A DNA stretch of 64,000 bases from Syntrophomonadaceae bacterium (GTDB lineage: Bacteria; Bacillota; Syntrophomonadia; Syntrophomonadales; Syntrophomonadaceae), in NCBI GenBank assembly GCA_012522955.1, contig JAAYJK010000017.1, forward strand, positions 1-64,000, given 5' to 3'. This document shows positions 56,301 to 64,000 of the stretch, one piece after another. The first letter of the stretch is position 1. Every line of letters begins with the position of its first letter. The notes under the pieces were generated by a model. That model was given only the letters and a program-made list of their open reading frames with translations. It had not been told where the DNA came from and searched no databases. A program made the position numbers and the translations under genes.

Positions 56301-56511
56301 ATGATCCCTCCATGGTTTTGGTAATTTGGGATTCTACTTCTTCCGGTCCGGCCCCAGAATAACTGGTGATAACAGCGGCCATGGGGAAGTTCATCTCTGG
56401 CAGCAGATCAACCGAGGTACGTGAAAAGGAGAAAAATCCTAATATTAATATAACTGAAACAATAATGGCAATACTAACAGGTCTCCGGGTTGAAAAATTG
56501 ACTATTTTCAC
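53371..56511 (-). CDS. RND-family efflux pump, AcrB/MexB-like
   Basis: The 1046-residue inner-membrane protein exports drugs or other small molecules using the ion gradient. It has 12 helices in the RND pattern, two large extracytoplasmic loops (about 35-335 and 560-860), and in helix 4 the paired aspartates GRIVDDSIVVFENIYRHRQMG that carry protons. The GTG start at 56511 shares its G with the adaptor stop (TAGTG), so translation is coupled. No TolC-like outer-membrane gene is present, as seen for RND pumps of monoderms. C-terminal tail KKTEAKKVKNELSLELE is polar. See the separate entry on an open tail in another frame. Confidence 0.95.
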   Translation of the reverse strand: MKIVNFSTRRPVSIAIIVSVILILGFFSFSRTSVDLLPEMNFPMAAVITSYSGAGPEEVESQITKTMEGSLNSLSGVTEIQSTSSDGSSVVLLMFDWGVNMDSAMLDIRENISFVESFLPDGAGKPMVVKMDPNMMPILQIGVSGGDLEQLQDIAEDIIEPRLSRIPEIASVYITGGNVRQISVEVDPVKLENHNLTLSQLTSVLQAENFNMSGGQYEQGQRKYYVRNLQQFQSTKDIEDVRILTAAGQAIRLGDVAEVKDGYEETTQYTRVNGEPAVGIHCMKQTGANTVAASKQALAELEKIQQEMNIDLKIDVVMDQAEYVQQSIQNTEKMILEGALLAILVIFLFLRNWRSTFIIFVSIPVSIIATFILMYFTNSTVNLITMGGLALGVGRIVDDSIVVFENIYRHRQMGEPRMQAAQNGASEVGGAVIAATMTIIAVFAPIAYVQGLTSILFQPLAITICCAILASLFVSLTIIPLLASRMLTDETMAKMAQLNLGEGNKPGDRFGRWLDGLSEKYSRLLQGALKRRRRVIALVTLIMVASLALVPVIGAEFMPAMDTGEISINIEMDKGSTIDNTDEVSLEVEERLRTVPEVDLIFASVGSSSVMLMGSGSQTDVSTMYVKLCARKERDKDVNAMTEEIRQMLADIPGAKIEVGVMDNASMMSGGGGAISIQLRGDDLDVLRDLSEQITEVVREVPGTREVVSSLTDGSPELQIHIDRDKAAAYGLTPIQVSSTINAAMQGTVATQYRVEGEEVDVKVKYSGEEVQNIDYLKNLTLNNAMGMKVKLSQIAIFKVEQGPISIDRHDQVRIANINGDLFNRDLKSVTDDIKAGVDKIELPSGYEVEFTGENQQMMDTFADLALALILAIILVYAVMAVQYESFFNPFVIMFSLPTALIGIILSLFITGRALSVPAFIGVIMLVGVVVSNAIVFVDYLKQQVEKGMERDEAIIETGRVRLRPILMTAFSTILAMTPLALGFGEGGEYQAPLATVVIGGLLVSTLITLVLVPVVYSILDDIGRRRRHKKTEAKKVKNELSLELE

Positions 56512-57644
56512 TATTTTTCACCTCCGGCAACCACCCTGACCTTGCTGCCATCGCTTACCAGCGTATTACCCTTTTCTATTACCTCCTGGCCCTCTTTAAG
56601 CCCCTTGCTTATCTGAATATATTTGCTGTTCTCAATACCGGTTTCAACTTCCTGCATACGGGCTCGGCTGTCTTCATCTACTATGTATACCACGGACAGG
56701 CTCCCTTTCGGTATGACGGCATTGCGGGGAACGCATAGAGCCTGGGGTTCAGCTACCGTAGACAATGCAACCTGGGCAAACATACCAGATTTAATCATTC
56801 TATCGGGATTATCCAAAGTAATTTTTACTTTGTAGTTCTTGCTGCTGGGATCTGCTGCCACTGATACACTATCCACTATACCTTTAAAAGGATCCTCTCT
56901 GACTGCACCAACCCTTACCTCTACCTCGCTGCCCTCTTGCACATAGGATATTTCTGATTCACTCACCTGTACTTCCACTTCCAAACGAGAGGTATCACTG
57001 ATTATAGCGGCTGGGGACTGCATGCTGGCCATTTCCCCCATGGATAGCCCTATACTGCCCACCACCCCACTGATAGGTGCGCTAATGGTACAATTACCGA
57101 TATTATTTGTAGCTTGCTGCAGAGCAGCTCGAGCCTGTTCCACAGCCGCCTCCGCACTACCCGAATTGAGTGCATCATATTGAGCTTTGGCCGCTTCCAG
57201 TTGGCTGTCTGAAACCCCGCCTCCCTCATGTAGCATTAAGATCCGCTCATAATTGGCCTGGGCAGCAGTCTTCTGTACATCGTTAGCCCGCTTCCCCGCT
57301 TCCGCCATGGCCAAGGCTGCTTCCGCCTGCCGAATACCGGCTTGATAATCGCTGCTGTCCAGGGTTATGAGAACCTGATCTTTTTTTACATTATCCCCTG
57401 GCTTAACATTGATAGAGGTTACTCGGGCAACTGCTTTAGGCATAACGTTTACTTCGTTAATACCTCGTATACTGCCTGAATATTGAGAAGTTTTGGCAAT
57501 AGCTCTAATTTGAGCCTTAGCTACTTTCACCGTTAGTTCCGATTCTTGTACTTTCTCCTCGGTCTTACCGCAGCCTCCAAGGCTTAAGGTAGAAATCATA
57601 GTTATTACCAGCATCAGGCCGATAAGCTTAATTCTGTGTTTCAA
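56511..57644 (-). CDS. RND efflux periplasmic-adaptor (HlyD/MFP) lipoprotein
   Basis: The adaptor partner of the RND pump. A lipoprotein signal with LSLGGC anchors it to the membrane outer face. Then come the barrel-sandwich half NVMPKAVARVTSINVKPGDNVKKDQVLITLD, a helical hairpin (about 100-165, Ala- and Gln-rich), the second lipoyl half, and beta-barrel and membrane-proximal domains. The frame reaches TTG 57659, but that stretch contains the GGGAGGG ribosome binding site; TTG 57644 (MKHRIKLIGLML) is the better start, giving 377 residues. First gene of adaptor-pump-tetR, behind a visible promoter and operator. Confidence 0.93.
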   Translation of the reverse strand: MKHRIKLIGLMLVITMISTLSLGGCGKTEEKVQESELTVKVAKAQIRAIAKTSQYSGSIRGINEVNVMPKAVARVTSINVKPGDNVKKDQVLITLDSSDYQAGIRQAEAALAMAEAGKRANDVQKTAAQANYERILMLHEGGGVSDSQLEAAKAQYDALNSGSAEAAVEQARAALQQATNNIGNCTISAPISGVVGSIGLSMGEMASMQSPAAIISDTSRLEVEVQVSESEISYVQEGSEVEVRVGAVREDPFKGIVDSVSVAADPSSKNYKVKITLDNPDRMIKSGMFAQVALSTVAEPQALCVPRNAVIPKGSLSVVYIVDEDSRARMQEVETGIENSKYIQISKGLKEGQEVIEKGNTLVSDGSKVRVVAGGEK

Positions 57645-57675
57645 TTTTTTCCCTCCCAATTATTATGGCGTAATT

Positions 57676-57693
57676 ACCGACCGGCTGGTCAGT
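57676..57693. promoter_or_regulatory. Probable TetR-family operator
   Basis: The 18-base sequence ACCGACCGG-CTGGTCAGT is an inverted repeat in which seven of nine half-site positions match (ACCGACCGG against ACTGACCAG). It starts nine bases downstream of the -10 box, overlapping the expected transcription start of the adaptor gene, the classic place for repression by the TetR protein encoded at the end of the same run. Confidence 0.7.
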
Positions 57694-57701
57694 CTATTCC
57701 A

Positions 57702-57731
57702 ATTATATATTCTCCTCCCGGGAACGGTCAA
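57702..57731 (-). promoter_or_regulatory. Promoter of the efflux operon
   Basis: Minus-strand TTGACC (57731-57726) and TATAAT (57707-57702) are separated by 18 bases, close to sigma-A consensus. It is the only strong promoter in the gap upstream of the adaptor gene. Confidence 0.75.
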
Positions 57732-57778
57732 CGATATTATTCGCTATCTGCGACTCTAAATGATTTACCCTAAACCAA

Positions 57779-57812
57779 TACTGTCATGCTGAGCCAAGTG
57801 AAGGATCTTCCC
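57779..57812. repeat. Copy of a widespread TGTCATGCTGAGC-type repeat
   Basis: CTGTCATGCTGAGCCAAGTG followed by AAGGATCTTCCC matches a short repeat (TGTCATNCTGAGCGAAGCGAAGNATCT) that I know as dispersed in many unrelated bacterial genomes. Only one copy is in this window. It lies in the gap between the S41 protease end and the efflux promoter. Confidence 0.6.
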
Positions 57813-57855
57813 CAGGGTTTATTCGCTCCACGAAATATGACTTTTCCCAGGGGAA

Positions 57856-59427
57856 TCACTGCTGGACCTCGATTCGAGCCAGGTAAGTATCCCGTTCCTT
57901 GCCCTTTAAAATCAGCCAGTATTCTCCCGGCAGCATTTCTTCCTCAGGCTGAATCCTGATCAAGTTGCCCTCCTGAAGCACCCTAAATGGCAGCTGAGCA
58001 CCAGAAGCAGCATGGCGGACTTCCAATTGCTGATTACCCAGATCCCTGGCTGGAGAAATATACAAAATCAGCTCCCGGCTGTTTTGGTAGTTATCCAGGC
58101 GGCCCAGATCTTGAGCCTGAGGATAATACCAACTGGCCTTATTCTTAAACTGCTGAGGGTTGAGCAAACTATAATCTTCTTCTGCCTGAGCCTTATAGGC
58201 CGGCAAAAGCTCCAATTCACTGTTGATTTCTCCCCATACCCCCCAATAATTTGAGCTTCTAGCCAAGGCCAGGTCCACTACAAATTCATGTCCATCGGCT
58301 AGCAATTCAAAGCTGCCCGCTCCCCCATCCGGAGGGTCGGATAGCAGTAATTCGGCAGCCTTAATCATGTCACTACTTTGCAGCGGCAGATCAGGTTCTA
58401 CCCCCGTGCCGTTGATGGAAAAGCCCAAGGGAGAATAAAAACGTGCGGTAGTTAGTTTTAGATAATCTCCATTGGAAAGAGGGAAAATGGCCTGGGCGGT
58501 ACCTTTCCCATAGGTGGTCTGGCCCAGCAGCACTCCCTGGTGGTGATCCTTTAATGCTGCCGCCATAATCTCCGAAGCACTGGCACTGTTTTCATCTATT
58601 AATACTATCACTGGATCAGATATCTGTATACCCAGCTGCTGGGCCTGATATTTGCTGATATCCTCTCTCTCTTCCAGAACCGTGACTATTTCCGATCCTA
58701 CAAATATGCCTGATATATCCAGTGCCGCGTTTATATACCCTCCCGGGTTGCCCCGCAAATCAATTATCCATTTGTCGACCCCTTCCTGACGGCAGGCATC
58801 GATTTTAGGCAGCAGATCCTGGTAGGCGGTTTCGCTGAAGCTGTCAATATCTATATAGACGGTATTAAAGTCAAGCTGGGTACAGCTTACCTGGGGAACT
58901 TGTATCAACTGCCTCTCCAGAATAAGTTTATAATGCTCTTTTCCCCTTTTTACTTCTAGCTCTATTTTGCTTCCGGCAGGTCCCAATAAGATCTGCTGAA
59001 CAGCGTCCAGGTCCAATCCTTCCAGGCTTTTATGGTCAACTCGCACTATAATATCCCCGGTCTTAATACCTGCCTGTTCAGCCGGAGAATTGGGTATGAG
59101 GCCGCTTATTTCAACTCCTTCTGTCAGCAGGTTACCGTTTATATACACTCCGATACCAGCATATAGACCTTCGATAGATGCAATAAATTCTTCCATCTCT
59201 TCTGCACTCAGATATTGGCTATGGGGATCCCTCAGTTCAGCTATTAGATCACCAACGAAGTTGATATTTGAACGGTCCAGATCCAGTTCATCAACATAAT
59301 GAGTCTCAATCAAAACTTTTATTTCATCTAGTACCAAATCATCCGCAGCCAACAATGGATTGCAAAACAGTAATAATCCCAGGACGCTTAACAACAGTCC
59401 GAAAAATATACCCCACACTTTTTTCAT
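57856..59427 (-). CDS. Secreted S41-family protease with PDZ and extra C-terminal domain
   Basis: A 523-residue second Ctp-type protease. A signal peptide or anchor (about 1-28, ending LLAAD) leads to a PDZ domain (about 85-165, SGLIPNSPAEQAGIKTGDIIVRVD) and the S41 core with Ser in DENSASASEIMAA and Lys in TTYGKGTAQAIFPL. Residues about 385-523 form an extra domain, ending in beta-rich sequence GEYWLILKGKERDTYLARIEVQQ, perhaps substrate or wall binding. It follows the sigma/anti-sigma pair and could act in that stress response, but a terminator lies between. The other Ctp protease in the window sits beside ftsEX. Confidence 0.9.
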   Translation of the reverse strand: MKKVWGIFFGLLLSVLGLLLFCNPLLAADDLVLDEIKVLIETHYVDELDLDRSNINFVGDLIAELRDPHSQYLSAEEMEEFIASIEGLYAGIGVYINGNLLTEGVEISGLIPNSPAEQAGIKTGDIIVRVDHKSLEGLDLDAVQQILLGPAGSKIELEVKRGKEHYKLILERQLIQVPQVSCTQLDFNTVYIDIDSFSETAYQDLLPKIDACRQEGVDKWIIDLRGNPGGYINAALDISGIFVGSEIVTVLEEREDISKYQAQQLGIQISDPVIVLIDENSASASEIMAAALKDHHQGVLLGQTTYGKGTAQAIFPLSNGDYLKLTTARFYSPLGFSINGTGVEPDLPLQSSDMIKAAELLLSDPPDGGAGSFELLADGHEFVVDLALARSSNYWGVWGEINSELELLPAYKAQAEEDYSLLNPQQFKNKASWYYPQAQDLGRLDNYQNSRELILYISPARDLGNQQLEVRHAASGAQLPFRVLQEGNLIRIQPEEEMLPGEYWLILKGKERDTYLARIEVQQ

Positions 59428-59674
59428 ACATTTGCCCCCACTTTAATCATGACTATAGGTATTCAATAAAATTTTGCTTATACCTCCAAAAAGCGGCTGA
59501 ATTTAAAGTATTTTTTTTCCATCTATACTTGAGTGGCATGTTTTCTGCTTGTATCACGCATAAGACTGCTTGGTATAAATAGGGAAAGTTAATTAAATAA
59601 GAGATGGGGCAGAATGCCTTCCGGCCTCTGATATTTAGCAAGGAAATTTGCTTAGGGGAATATGGCAAGCAAAA

Positions 59675-59703
59675 GGAAGCTATAAGAAAATACTATAGCT
59701 TCC
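59675..59703 (-). terminator. Intrinsic terminator after the anti-sigma gene
   Basis: GGAAGCTATA (59675-59684) pairs perfectly with TATAGCTTCC (59694-59703) around a nine-base loop and is followed on the minus strand by TTTTGC. It ends the sigma/anti-sigma unit. Between it and the S41 gene start at 59427 lie about 245 bases in which I recognise no gene. Confidence 0.8.
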
Positions 59704-59713
59704 ATCTTTTAGA

Positions 59714-60796
59714 CTAGGGGTTAACGTTTTGAACCAGATAAACGGTAATGTTTACCGTGTTAAGCTCTTTCTCCAGCTGACCTTTTTGGCTATGGGAATC
59801 TTTTAATTGCTGTTTTAATGCCGTCAATTTTGCCTGATCCTCAGTAGAAATACTGCTTTCCGATTCCAAGCTCTGAATATCTTGTTCCAGACCGCTAATT
59901 TTATTCTCAATGCTGCTGAATTCCTCAGTTAACACGATCTGGTCGTAAATGGGAGTAGTCAGGTGACCCAGATTTCCCAATTGGCTTAAGAAACTATTCA
60001 GCTGGCTTTTATTAACTTTAAAAACTACTTCTCGCGTACTGGTAGCAGACATAATTTGAGCACTGCTGTTATTAGATGTGGAAACAAATTCTATTCCATT
60101 GCCCACATCAGCGATTTGTACTATACGAGCCAGAGAATCTCCGGTATCTTCTACCATTACCCGGGTGGAACAGCTCTGGGCTATCCGGGGTACATTTACT
60201 TTAATAGGATCCGGGGTTACATTGCTAGCTGGAACTTCCGTATTACTGTTATTAGTATCAGGCTGGTCCTTAGAACCAGGTTCTTCTGGGATTTCATTAT
60301 CAGCAGGAGTGCTGGGGTCCTTCTCAGGGTTGGCAGCTTCTGTGGGATTATTATCTTCCTTTTCGCTGTCAGTATTATCCCAGGAAGGCATAGGTTCTTC
60401 AATGGCCACTGAAGGTTTGCTGTCTTTTTCATCGGCCTTAAACCATAAGGCCAGATTGGCCCCGGGCACAAGACCACTGGCATATATACTTACCGCCATA
60501 AGCAAGCCGGCCGCTACTCCTGCGATCCATTTTGGCTTACGGCCCATGGCAATTACAACCGGCTTATCTCTTCGCTGTTCTACCAGCAAACGCTGGTGTA
60601 AATCTTGAACCGCACTATCCCTTACCGGAGGTAATTTAAGCTCTTGCATCATATGGCGCAGGGACTCCAAATGCTCCAGTTCTTCCCGACATCGGGCACA
60701 AACCTGCAAGTGAGCTTCTACCGCTTGAGTTTCCTGCTCATTAGTCATTTTATCTATATAGGGGGACAATAAATCCCTTATCCGCTTACATCTCAT
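59714..60796 (-). CDS. Membrane anti-sigma factor: zinc finger plus large extracytoplasmic domain
   Basis: The 360-residue protein starts with an anti-sigma zinc finger: MRCKRIRDLLSPYIDKMTNEQ and HLQVCARCREE (His and two Cys of the HxxxCxxC site at about 29-36). One helix (about 90-112) crosses the membrane. Outside come a Pro/Asp/Glu/Asn-rich spacer (about 120-210) and a domain (about 212-360) with a strand region then a coiled coil, LTEEFSSIENKISGLEQDIQSLESE, resembling DUF4349-type proteins. It presumably holds the ECF sigma factor encoded 34 bases upstream until an outside signal triggers release. Confidence 0.82.
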   Translation of the reverse strand: MRCKRIRDLLSPYIDKMTNEQETQAVEAHLQVCARCREELEHLESLRHMMQELKLPPVRDSAVQDLHQRLLVEQRRDKPVVIAMGRKPKWIAGVAAGLLMAVSIYASGLVPGANLALWFKADEKDSKPSVAIEEPMPSWDNTDSEKEDNNPTEAANPEKDPSTPADNEIPEEPGSKDQPDTNNSNTEVPASNVTPDPIKVNVPRIAQSCSTRVMVEDTGDSLARIVQIADVGNGIEFVSTSNNSSAQIMSATSTREVVFKVNKSQLNSFLSQLGNLGHLTTPIYDQIVLTEEFSSIENKISGLEQDIQSLESESSISTEDQAKLTALKQQLKDSHSQKGQLEKELNTVNITVYLVQNVNP

Positions 60797-60830
60797 AAAG
60801 ACTTCCTCCCTGAATTTTTAGACGCAAGCT

Positions 60831-61412
60831 TTAAGGTAAAAGTTCCCTCTTAAGCAACATTTCCTTTAGTATATTTCTAGCTCGACTGAGACGTGATTTT
60901 ACGGTTCCAATAGAACAATCCAGGACTTCTGCCATCTCCTCATAACTAAGATCCATAAAATCTCTTAAGATAATGGCGGTTTTATGTTCATTTTTCATTT
61001 GATCCAGTACTTCCTGTATGCTTAAGGATAATTCTTTCTGTTCGTATAATATGTCAGCTGAATAGGAAGTATCCGCGATTTCCATTTCTACCTGGTTTCC
61101 ATTGAAAGTTGCAGCCGGCTCATCTAGAGACAGGGTAGGAATCCTGCGTTTCTGGCGCCTGAACTCATCCAGACAAACATTGCTGGCTATACGGTAAATC
61201 CAGGTACCAAAACTGGATTTGCCTTTAAAAGAAGGCAAAGAACGATAGGCCTTGATGAAAGTCTCCTGAAACATGTCATAGGCATCCTCTTCATTTCCCA
61301 TATATCTATAGGTTAAGGCATATACTTTGCTTTGATAGCCCAGCACCAGTTCCTCAAAAGCCTGTAAATCACCCTGTAGACTCTTTTTTACCAGTTGCTC
61401 TTCCGATAACAT
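60831..61412 (-). CDS. ECF-type RNA polymerase sigma factor, SigW-like
   Basis: A 193-residue sigma-70 family factor with only regions 2 and 4. Region 2 contains YRYMGNEEDAYDMFQETFIKAYRSLPSFKGKSSFGTWIYRIASNVCLDEFRR (about 35-86); region 4 contains LRDFMDLSYEEMAEVLDCSIGTVKSRLSRARNIL (about 150-183). It likely answers envelope stress, since its partner anti-sigma factor is encoded next. No own -35 GAAC / -10 CGTC-like autoregulatory promoter is clear upstream. ATG 61412 follows AGGGGAG at nine bases. Confidence 0.93.
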   Translation of the reverse strand: MLSEEQLVKKSLQGDLQAFEELVLGYQSKVYALTYRYMGNEEDAYDMFQETFIKAYRSLPSFKGKSSFGTWIYRIASNVCLDEFRRQKRRIPTLSLDEPAATFNGNQVEMEIADTSYSADILYEQKELSLSIQEVLDQMKNEHKTAIILRDFMDLSYEEMAEVLDCSIGTVKSRLSRARNILKEMLLKRELLP

Positions 61413-61819
61413 GGAACATGTCTCCCCTATAATTCCGGCCTAAAAATATTTCCAAATAATAACCTTAGTATTTTTCGCCATCGACCAGGCAAAACCCTTT
61501 GCTGCCCCTGCACCTATTTATACCTTTCCAGCCAAGGTTTTACTTTTAGGCTTATCTCAAGGAATAAAGCCCCAAGTATAAATATGATTCTGCACCAAAA
61601 CCACAATTGGTTTTGGTGCACAAATCTGTAGGAACCCTTTGATGCAAGATGTATCCCTGGGAACAGGGCTAGGCAGCGCCTTCTCGTCCTTTCCCCCTGC
61701 ATTTCCCACTACTCATAACAATTATGCGGCATAAATCCAGTAATTTTAGGGGTTATGCAACTTCTCCTGCCTTTTAAGACCTGATATAAGTAAAATGGGG
61801 GTTAAATAGACAAGATCAT
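61413..61819. other. Gene-free interval upstream of the ECF sigma gene
   Basis: About 400 bases without a supported gene. A 62-codon minus-strand frame at 61514-61702 has no ribosome binding site and no recognisable product. The sequence GGTTTTGGTGC and its neighbour ACCAAAACCAC near 61595-61620 form a short inverted repeat. I see no promoter that I would defend. Confidence 0.5.
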
Positions 61820-61823
61820 AAAA

Positions 61824-61860
61824 TCATTTAATACCCGGGATCATCCCAGGTATTAAATGA
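61824..61860 (-). terminator. Strong intrinsic terminator after the subtilisin-like gene
   Basis: TCATTTAATACC (61824-61835) and GGTATTAAATGA (61849-61860) pair perfectly, extended by further G-C pairs towards the loop, and on the minus strand are followed by TTTTATG. It lies 30 bases past the protease stop. Confidence 0.85.
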
Positions 61861-61889
61861 CATAATCATAGCTCGATTATTATGCCGGC

Positions 61890-63998
61890 CTAAGGAACCT
61901 TTTGAATGGTTAGGTCCAGATCGTTATGCTCAAATGATGAAAATATTTTAACCTTTCCATCTCTCACCTCATATAGGAGACTGTTGATTAATAATTTGCC
62001 ATCATATGGCCGTTGCTCCCTATCTAAAACATTAAGCTGAACGAATTCTAATTTTTTGGCCTCGATTGGAAAAGCACAGCCAACAACCAAATCCAATTCC
62101 TTATACCCATAATCATTAGCCTTGGATTGTGCCAGTTCAGCACTTAAAACAAAGTCGCTTTTGGCCAAATTATATCGCCTCAGATTAGCGGAGCTATATG
62201 CTACTACTTCCCAAGTCCCCGACTCAGGTTTATCCGCTCTAATCTCAACCTCTCTTTTATCTGCTTGACCCTCCAATGCCAGTCCGGCATAATCACTTAC
62301 TTTATATTGCTTGCCTCGGGGATCATAAACATGTATTCTGGCTCGGCCTTGGAGCTTGTTCATAGTTCCTAATATTTTAAGCTTGATATTTAATATATCG
62401 GCCCCAGCCGGCACACTAAAATAATATCTTTTAGTCTTGCCAGCGGCCAGGGAATTATAATCCAGATATTCATGATCTTTATCCAATTCTATGGGTACAA
62501 TTATGGTGTTCAAAAACTCCACCTTGTTATAAGGTAAGTTCTCAGCCAGCCCTTGTAAAATTCCTGTATACAAACCCGGCTGCTGGGGAATATTATACAA
62601 AATATTTACGTTGCGCTTGCTCCCAGCTGCGATTTGAGTCTGTTCCTGTTCTGGTTTAAACCACTCCACGTTACTGACCCATTTTACAAAAACACTTTCT
62701 TTTCCCCAGTTTATAGCTTCCAGAGTAGCGATACCTGGGGTCAGGCTGCGGGAATAGATACCCCTAGCATCATCATACAATCCCACCCGGGTATCCAAGG
62801 TATTGGAACGGGCCAATCCCTGGCTTTGTTGCAGATATTCCCAGGAATTCAGGGCATCGGCCAAACCGTGACCCTGCTCGATTAACTCATAACCTTCCAG
62901 GGCCTTGGCTCCCTCCCTCAGAGCTGTTTTTATCATATAACTATTGACCGCTTTACCTTTAACCCACATTCCTTCCATCAAAAGGGCAGTTATTCCAGAA
63001 ACAAAAGGTGCGGCCATACTGGTGCCCTGGTCCAAATAATAGCTGCTTGCCTTCCAAGAGGGATATGAGGAAACAACTGCAGCAGGCGCAATTAAGTCTG
63101 GTTTCCAGCTTCCATTTGGGCTGGGGCCATGGGAAGTGAAATACCACTTGCCATCAGCCTCGGTATCCCATCCATATCCCAACTCTAACAACTCAGGGGC
63201 CATATAAGCTCCCACTGATATTATATTGTCCACATCACCGGGAGTAGATAAACTGCCAATTCCAGGTCCGGCATTGCCGCTGGATGCTACAAATACTACC
63301 CTCTCCCCAGCTAGTCTATTAATTAGCTCCTGGACATATTCCCAATCCGAATCATCCTGAAAGTATTGCCCCAAACTAATATTAATAATATTAGCTCCAT
63401 GCTGCAAGGCATACTGGATTCCGTCCACAATGTTTTCGATGCTGGTAATGCCACTGCTGTCTACCACCTTGACCGCCATTAATCTGGCCTCTGGAGCAAC
63501 TCCATTTATCTTGCCTTGCCCTGATGCTATACCTGCCACATGGGTGCCATGGCCCAGGCTGTCATAGCCAAAGCACACTTCGCTGCCATCCACAGCCATA
63601 TCACTTAAAACAAAAGAAAATCCTTCAGGTAAAGCATCTGATACCGGGAAGGTAGCATAACTGCTTTTATAATCTCTATAAACTCGCAAAGGAATCTCAT
63701 CCAACAGGCTTAAATTACTATTAGTGTCTACAAATACCGTATCATATACTCCGGCTTCTTGAGAATCAAGGGCCAGCACCAATACTTGGTCATTGCTAAT
63801 GCCATTGCCAGTAAAATCCAGGGCGTGAGTTATTATGATCCATTCTTCCTGCCATAGCCCATAGCGGTATTCTCCACTAAGCGATTTACGCCTAGGCAAT
63901 TCTACCGGACCAAACTCAGTGGACAAGAATTCTTCTCCCTTATGCATAGCCGTGTAGGGAATTTTAACCCTGCCTTCATCAGTAATATTTACCCAATC
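61890..63998 (-). CDS. Subtilisin-like S8 serine protease, 5' end beyond window
   Basis: The frame stays open to the window edge past an internal ATG at 63947 (DWVNITDEGRVKIPYTA precedes it), so the true start lies outside and the protein is longer than 702 residues. Numbered from that ATG, the triad is Asp74 in VFVDTNSN, His133 in GHGTHVAGIASG, and Ser in GTSMAAPFVSG, with the oxyanion Asn in ASSGNAGPG. After the catalytic domain about 330 residues of beta-rich sequence follow, perhaps for substrate or wall binding. Likely exported. A strong terminator follows. Confidence 0.88.
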   Translation of the reverse strand, partial: DWVNITDEGRVKIPYTAMHKGEEFLSTEFGPVELPRRKSLSGEYRYGLWQEEWIIITHALDFTGNGISNDQVLVLALDSQEAGVYDTVFVDTNSNLSLLDEIPLRVYRDYKSSYATFPVSDALPEGFSFVLSDMAVDGSEVCFGYDSLGHGTHVAGIASGQGKINGVAPEARLMAVKVVDSSGITSIENIVDGIQYALQHGANIINISLGQYFQDDSDWEYVQELINRLAGERVVFVASSGNAGPGIGSLSTPGDVDNIISVGAYMAPELLELGYGWDTEADGKWYFTSHGPSPNGSWKPDLIAPAAVVSSYPSWKASSYYLDQGTSMAAPFVSGITALLMEGMWVKGKAVNSYMIKTALREGAKALEGYELIEQGHGLADALNSWEYLQQSQGLARSNTLDTRVGLYDDARGIYSRSLTPGIATLEAINWGKESVFVKWVSNVEWFKPEQEQTQIAAGSKRNVNILYNIPQQPGLYTGILQGLAENLPYNKVEFLNTIIVPIELDKDHEYLDYNSLAAGKTKRYYFSVPAGADILNIKLKILGTMNKLQGRARIHVYDPRGKQYKVSDYAGLALEGQADKREVEIRADKPESGTWEVVAYSSANLRRYNLAKSDFVLSAELAQSKANDYGYKELDLVVGCAFPIEAKKLEFVQLNVLDREQRPYDGKLLINSLLYEVRDGKVKIFSSFEHNDLDLTIQKVP

Positions 63999-64000
63999 CA

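Noticed and set aside
61514-61702. 62-codon minus-strand frame upstream of the ECF sigma gene
   Set aside because: No ribosome binding site, no family likeness and an odd residue mix; probably chance.

Overview
The window reads as one continuous chromosomal stretch of an anaerobic Firmicute (class Clostridia). This rests on Bacillus/Clostridium-type gene order (cggR-gap-pgk-tpiA-gpmI-eno-secG, rnr-smpB-ssrA, whiA-yvcK-rapZ, uvrB-uvrA-uvrC, hpf-secA-prfB, ftsE-ftsX-ctp-minJ-like, degS-degU), on AGGAGG-type ribosome binding sites, and on a membrane pyrophosphatase. The overall flavour recalls Syntrophomonas or its relatives, but that is recollection and not proof. Every intact gene lies on the minus strand; the only plus-strand coding trace is a broken transposase-like gene at 52.3 kb.

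Layout in plus-strand coordinates (transcription runs right to left). 0.1-5 kb: tmRNA, smpB, RNase R, an HD-domain protein and a carboxylesterase. 5.1-7.4 kb: H+/Na+-pumping pyrophosphatase and secG. 7.5-14.5 kb: enolase, phosphoglycerate mutase, triosephosphate isomerase, phosphoglycerate kinase, GAPDH and their likely repressor CggR. 14.6-24.9 kb: a CLC anion channel lacking both coupling glutamates, sigma-54, WhiA, YvcK, RapZ, a PHP protein, a PGI/PMI-type sugar-phosphate isomerase, two tandem HAD phosphatases and a small membrane protein. 25-31.7 kb: UvrC, UvrA, UvrB. 32-38.7 kb: a duplicated P-loop ATPase, a MinJ-like PDZ membrane protein, a C-terminal-processing protease, an EnvC-like M23 protein, FtsX and FtsE. 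38.7-45.1 kb: split transketolase, RF2 with its programmed frameshift, SecA and the hibernation factor. 45.4-52.2 kb: a zinc-ribbon protein, ComF, a tiny membrane protein, DegU/DegS-like regulators, a phosphohexomutase, UDP-GlcNAc 2-epimerase and a flavin split-barrel protein. 52.3-57.7 kb: transposase remnant, TetR regulator, RND pump and its adaptor with a visible promoter/operator. 57.8-64 kb: a secreted S41 protease, an anti-sigma factor, an ECF sigma factor and a subtilisin-like protease that runs off the window.

Most of the window is housekeeping. The less expected material is in four places. A family of intergenic palindromic repeats is present, including a composite element of about 100 bp in two clear copies. 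A RAYT-type transposase remnant has an end repeat that supplies the stop codon of the adjacent TetR gene. The CLC protein has His and Val where proton-coupled transporters have glutamates. The RND gene is followed by an open but out-of-frame acidic tail that ends inside the terminator hairpin. I see no CRISPR array, phage, defence island, rRNA or tRNA gene, and no convincing wholly new system.
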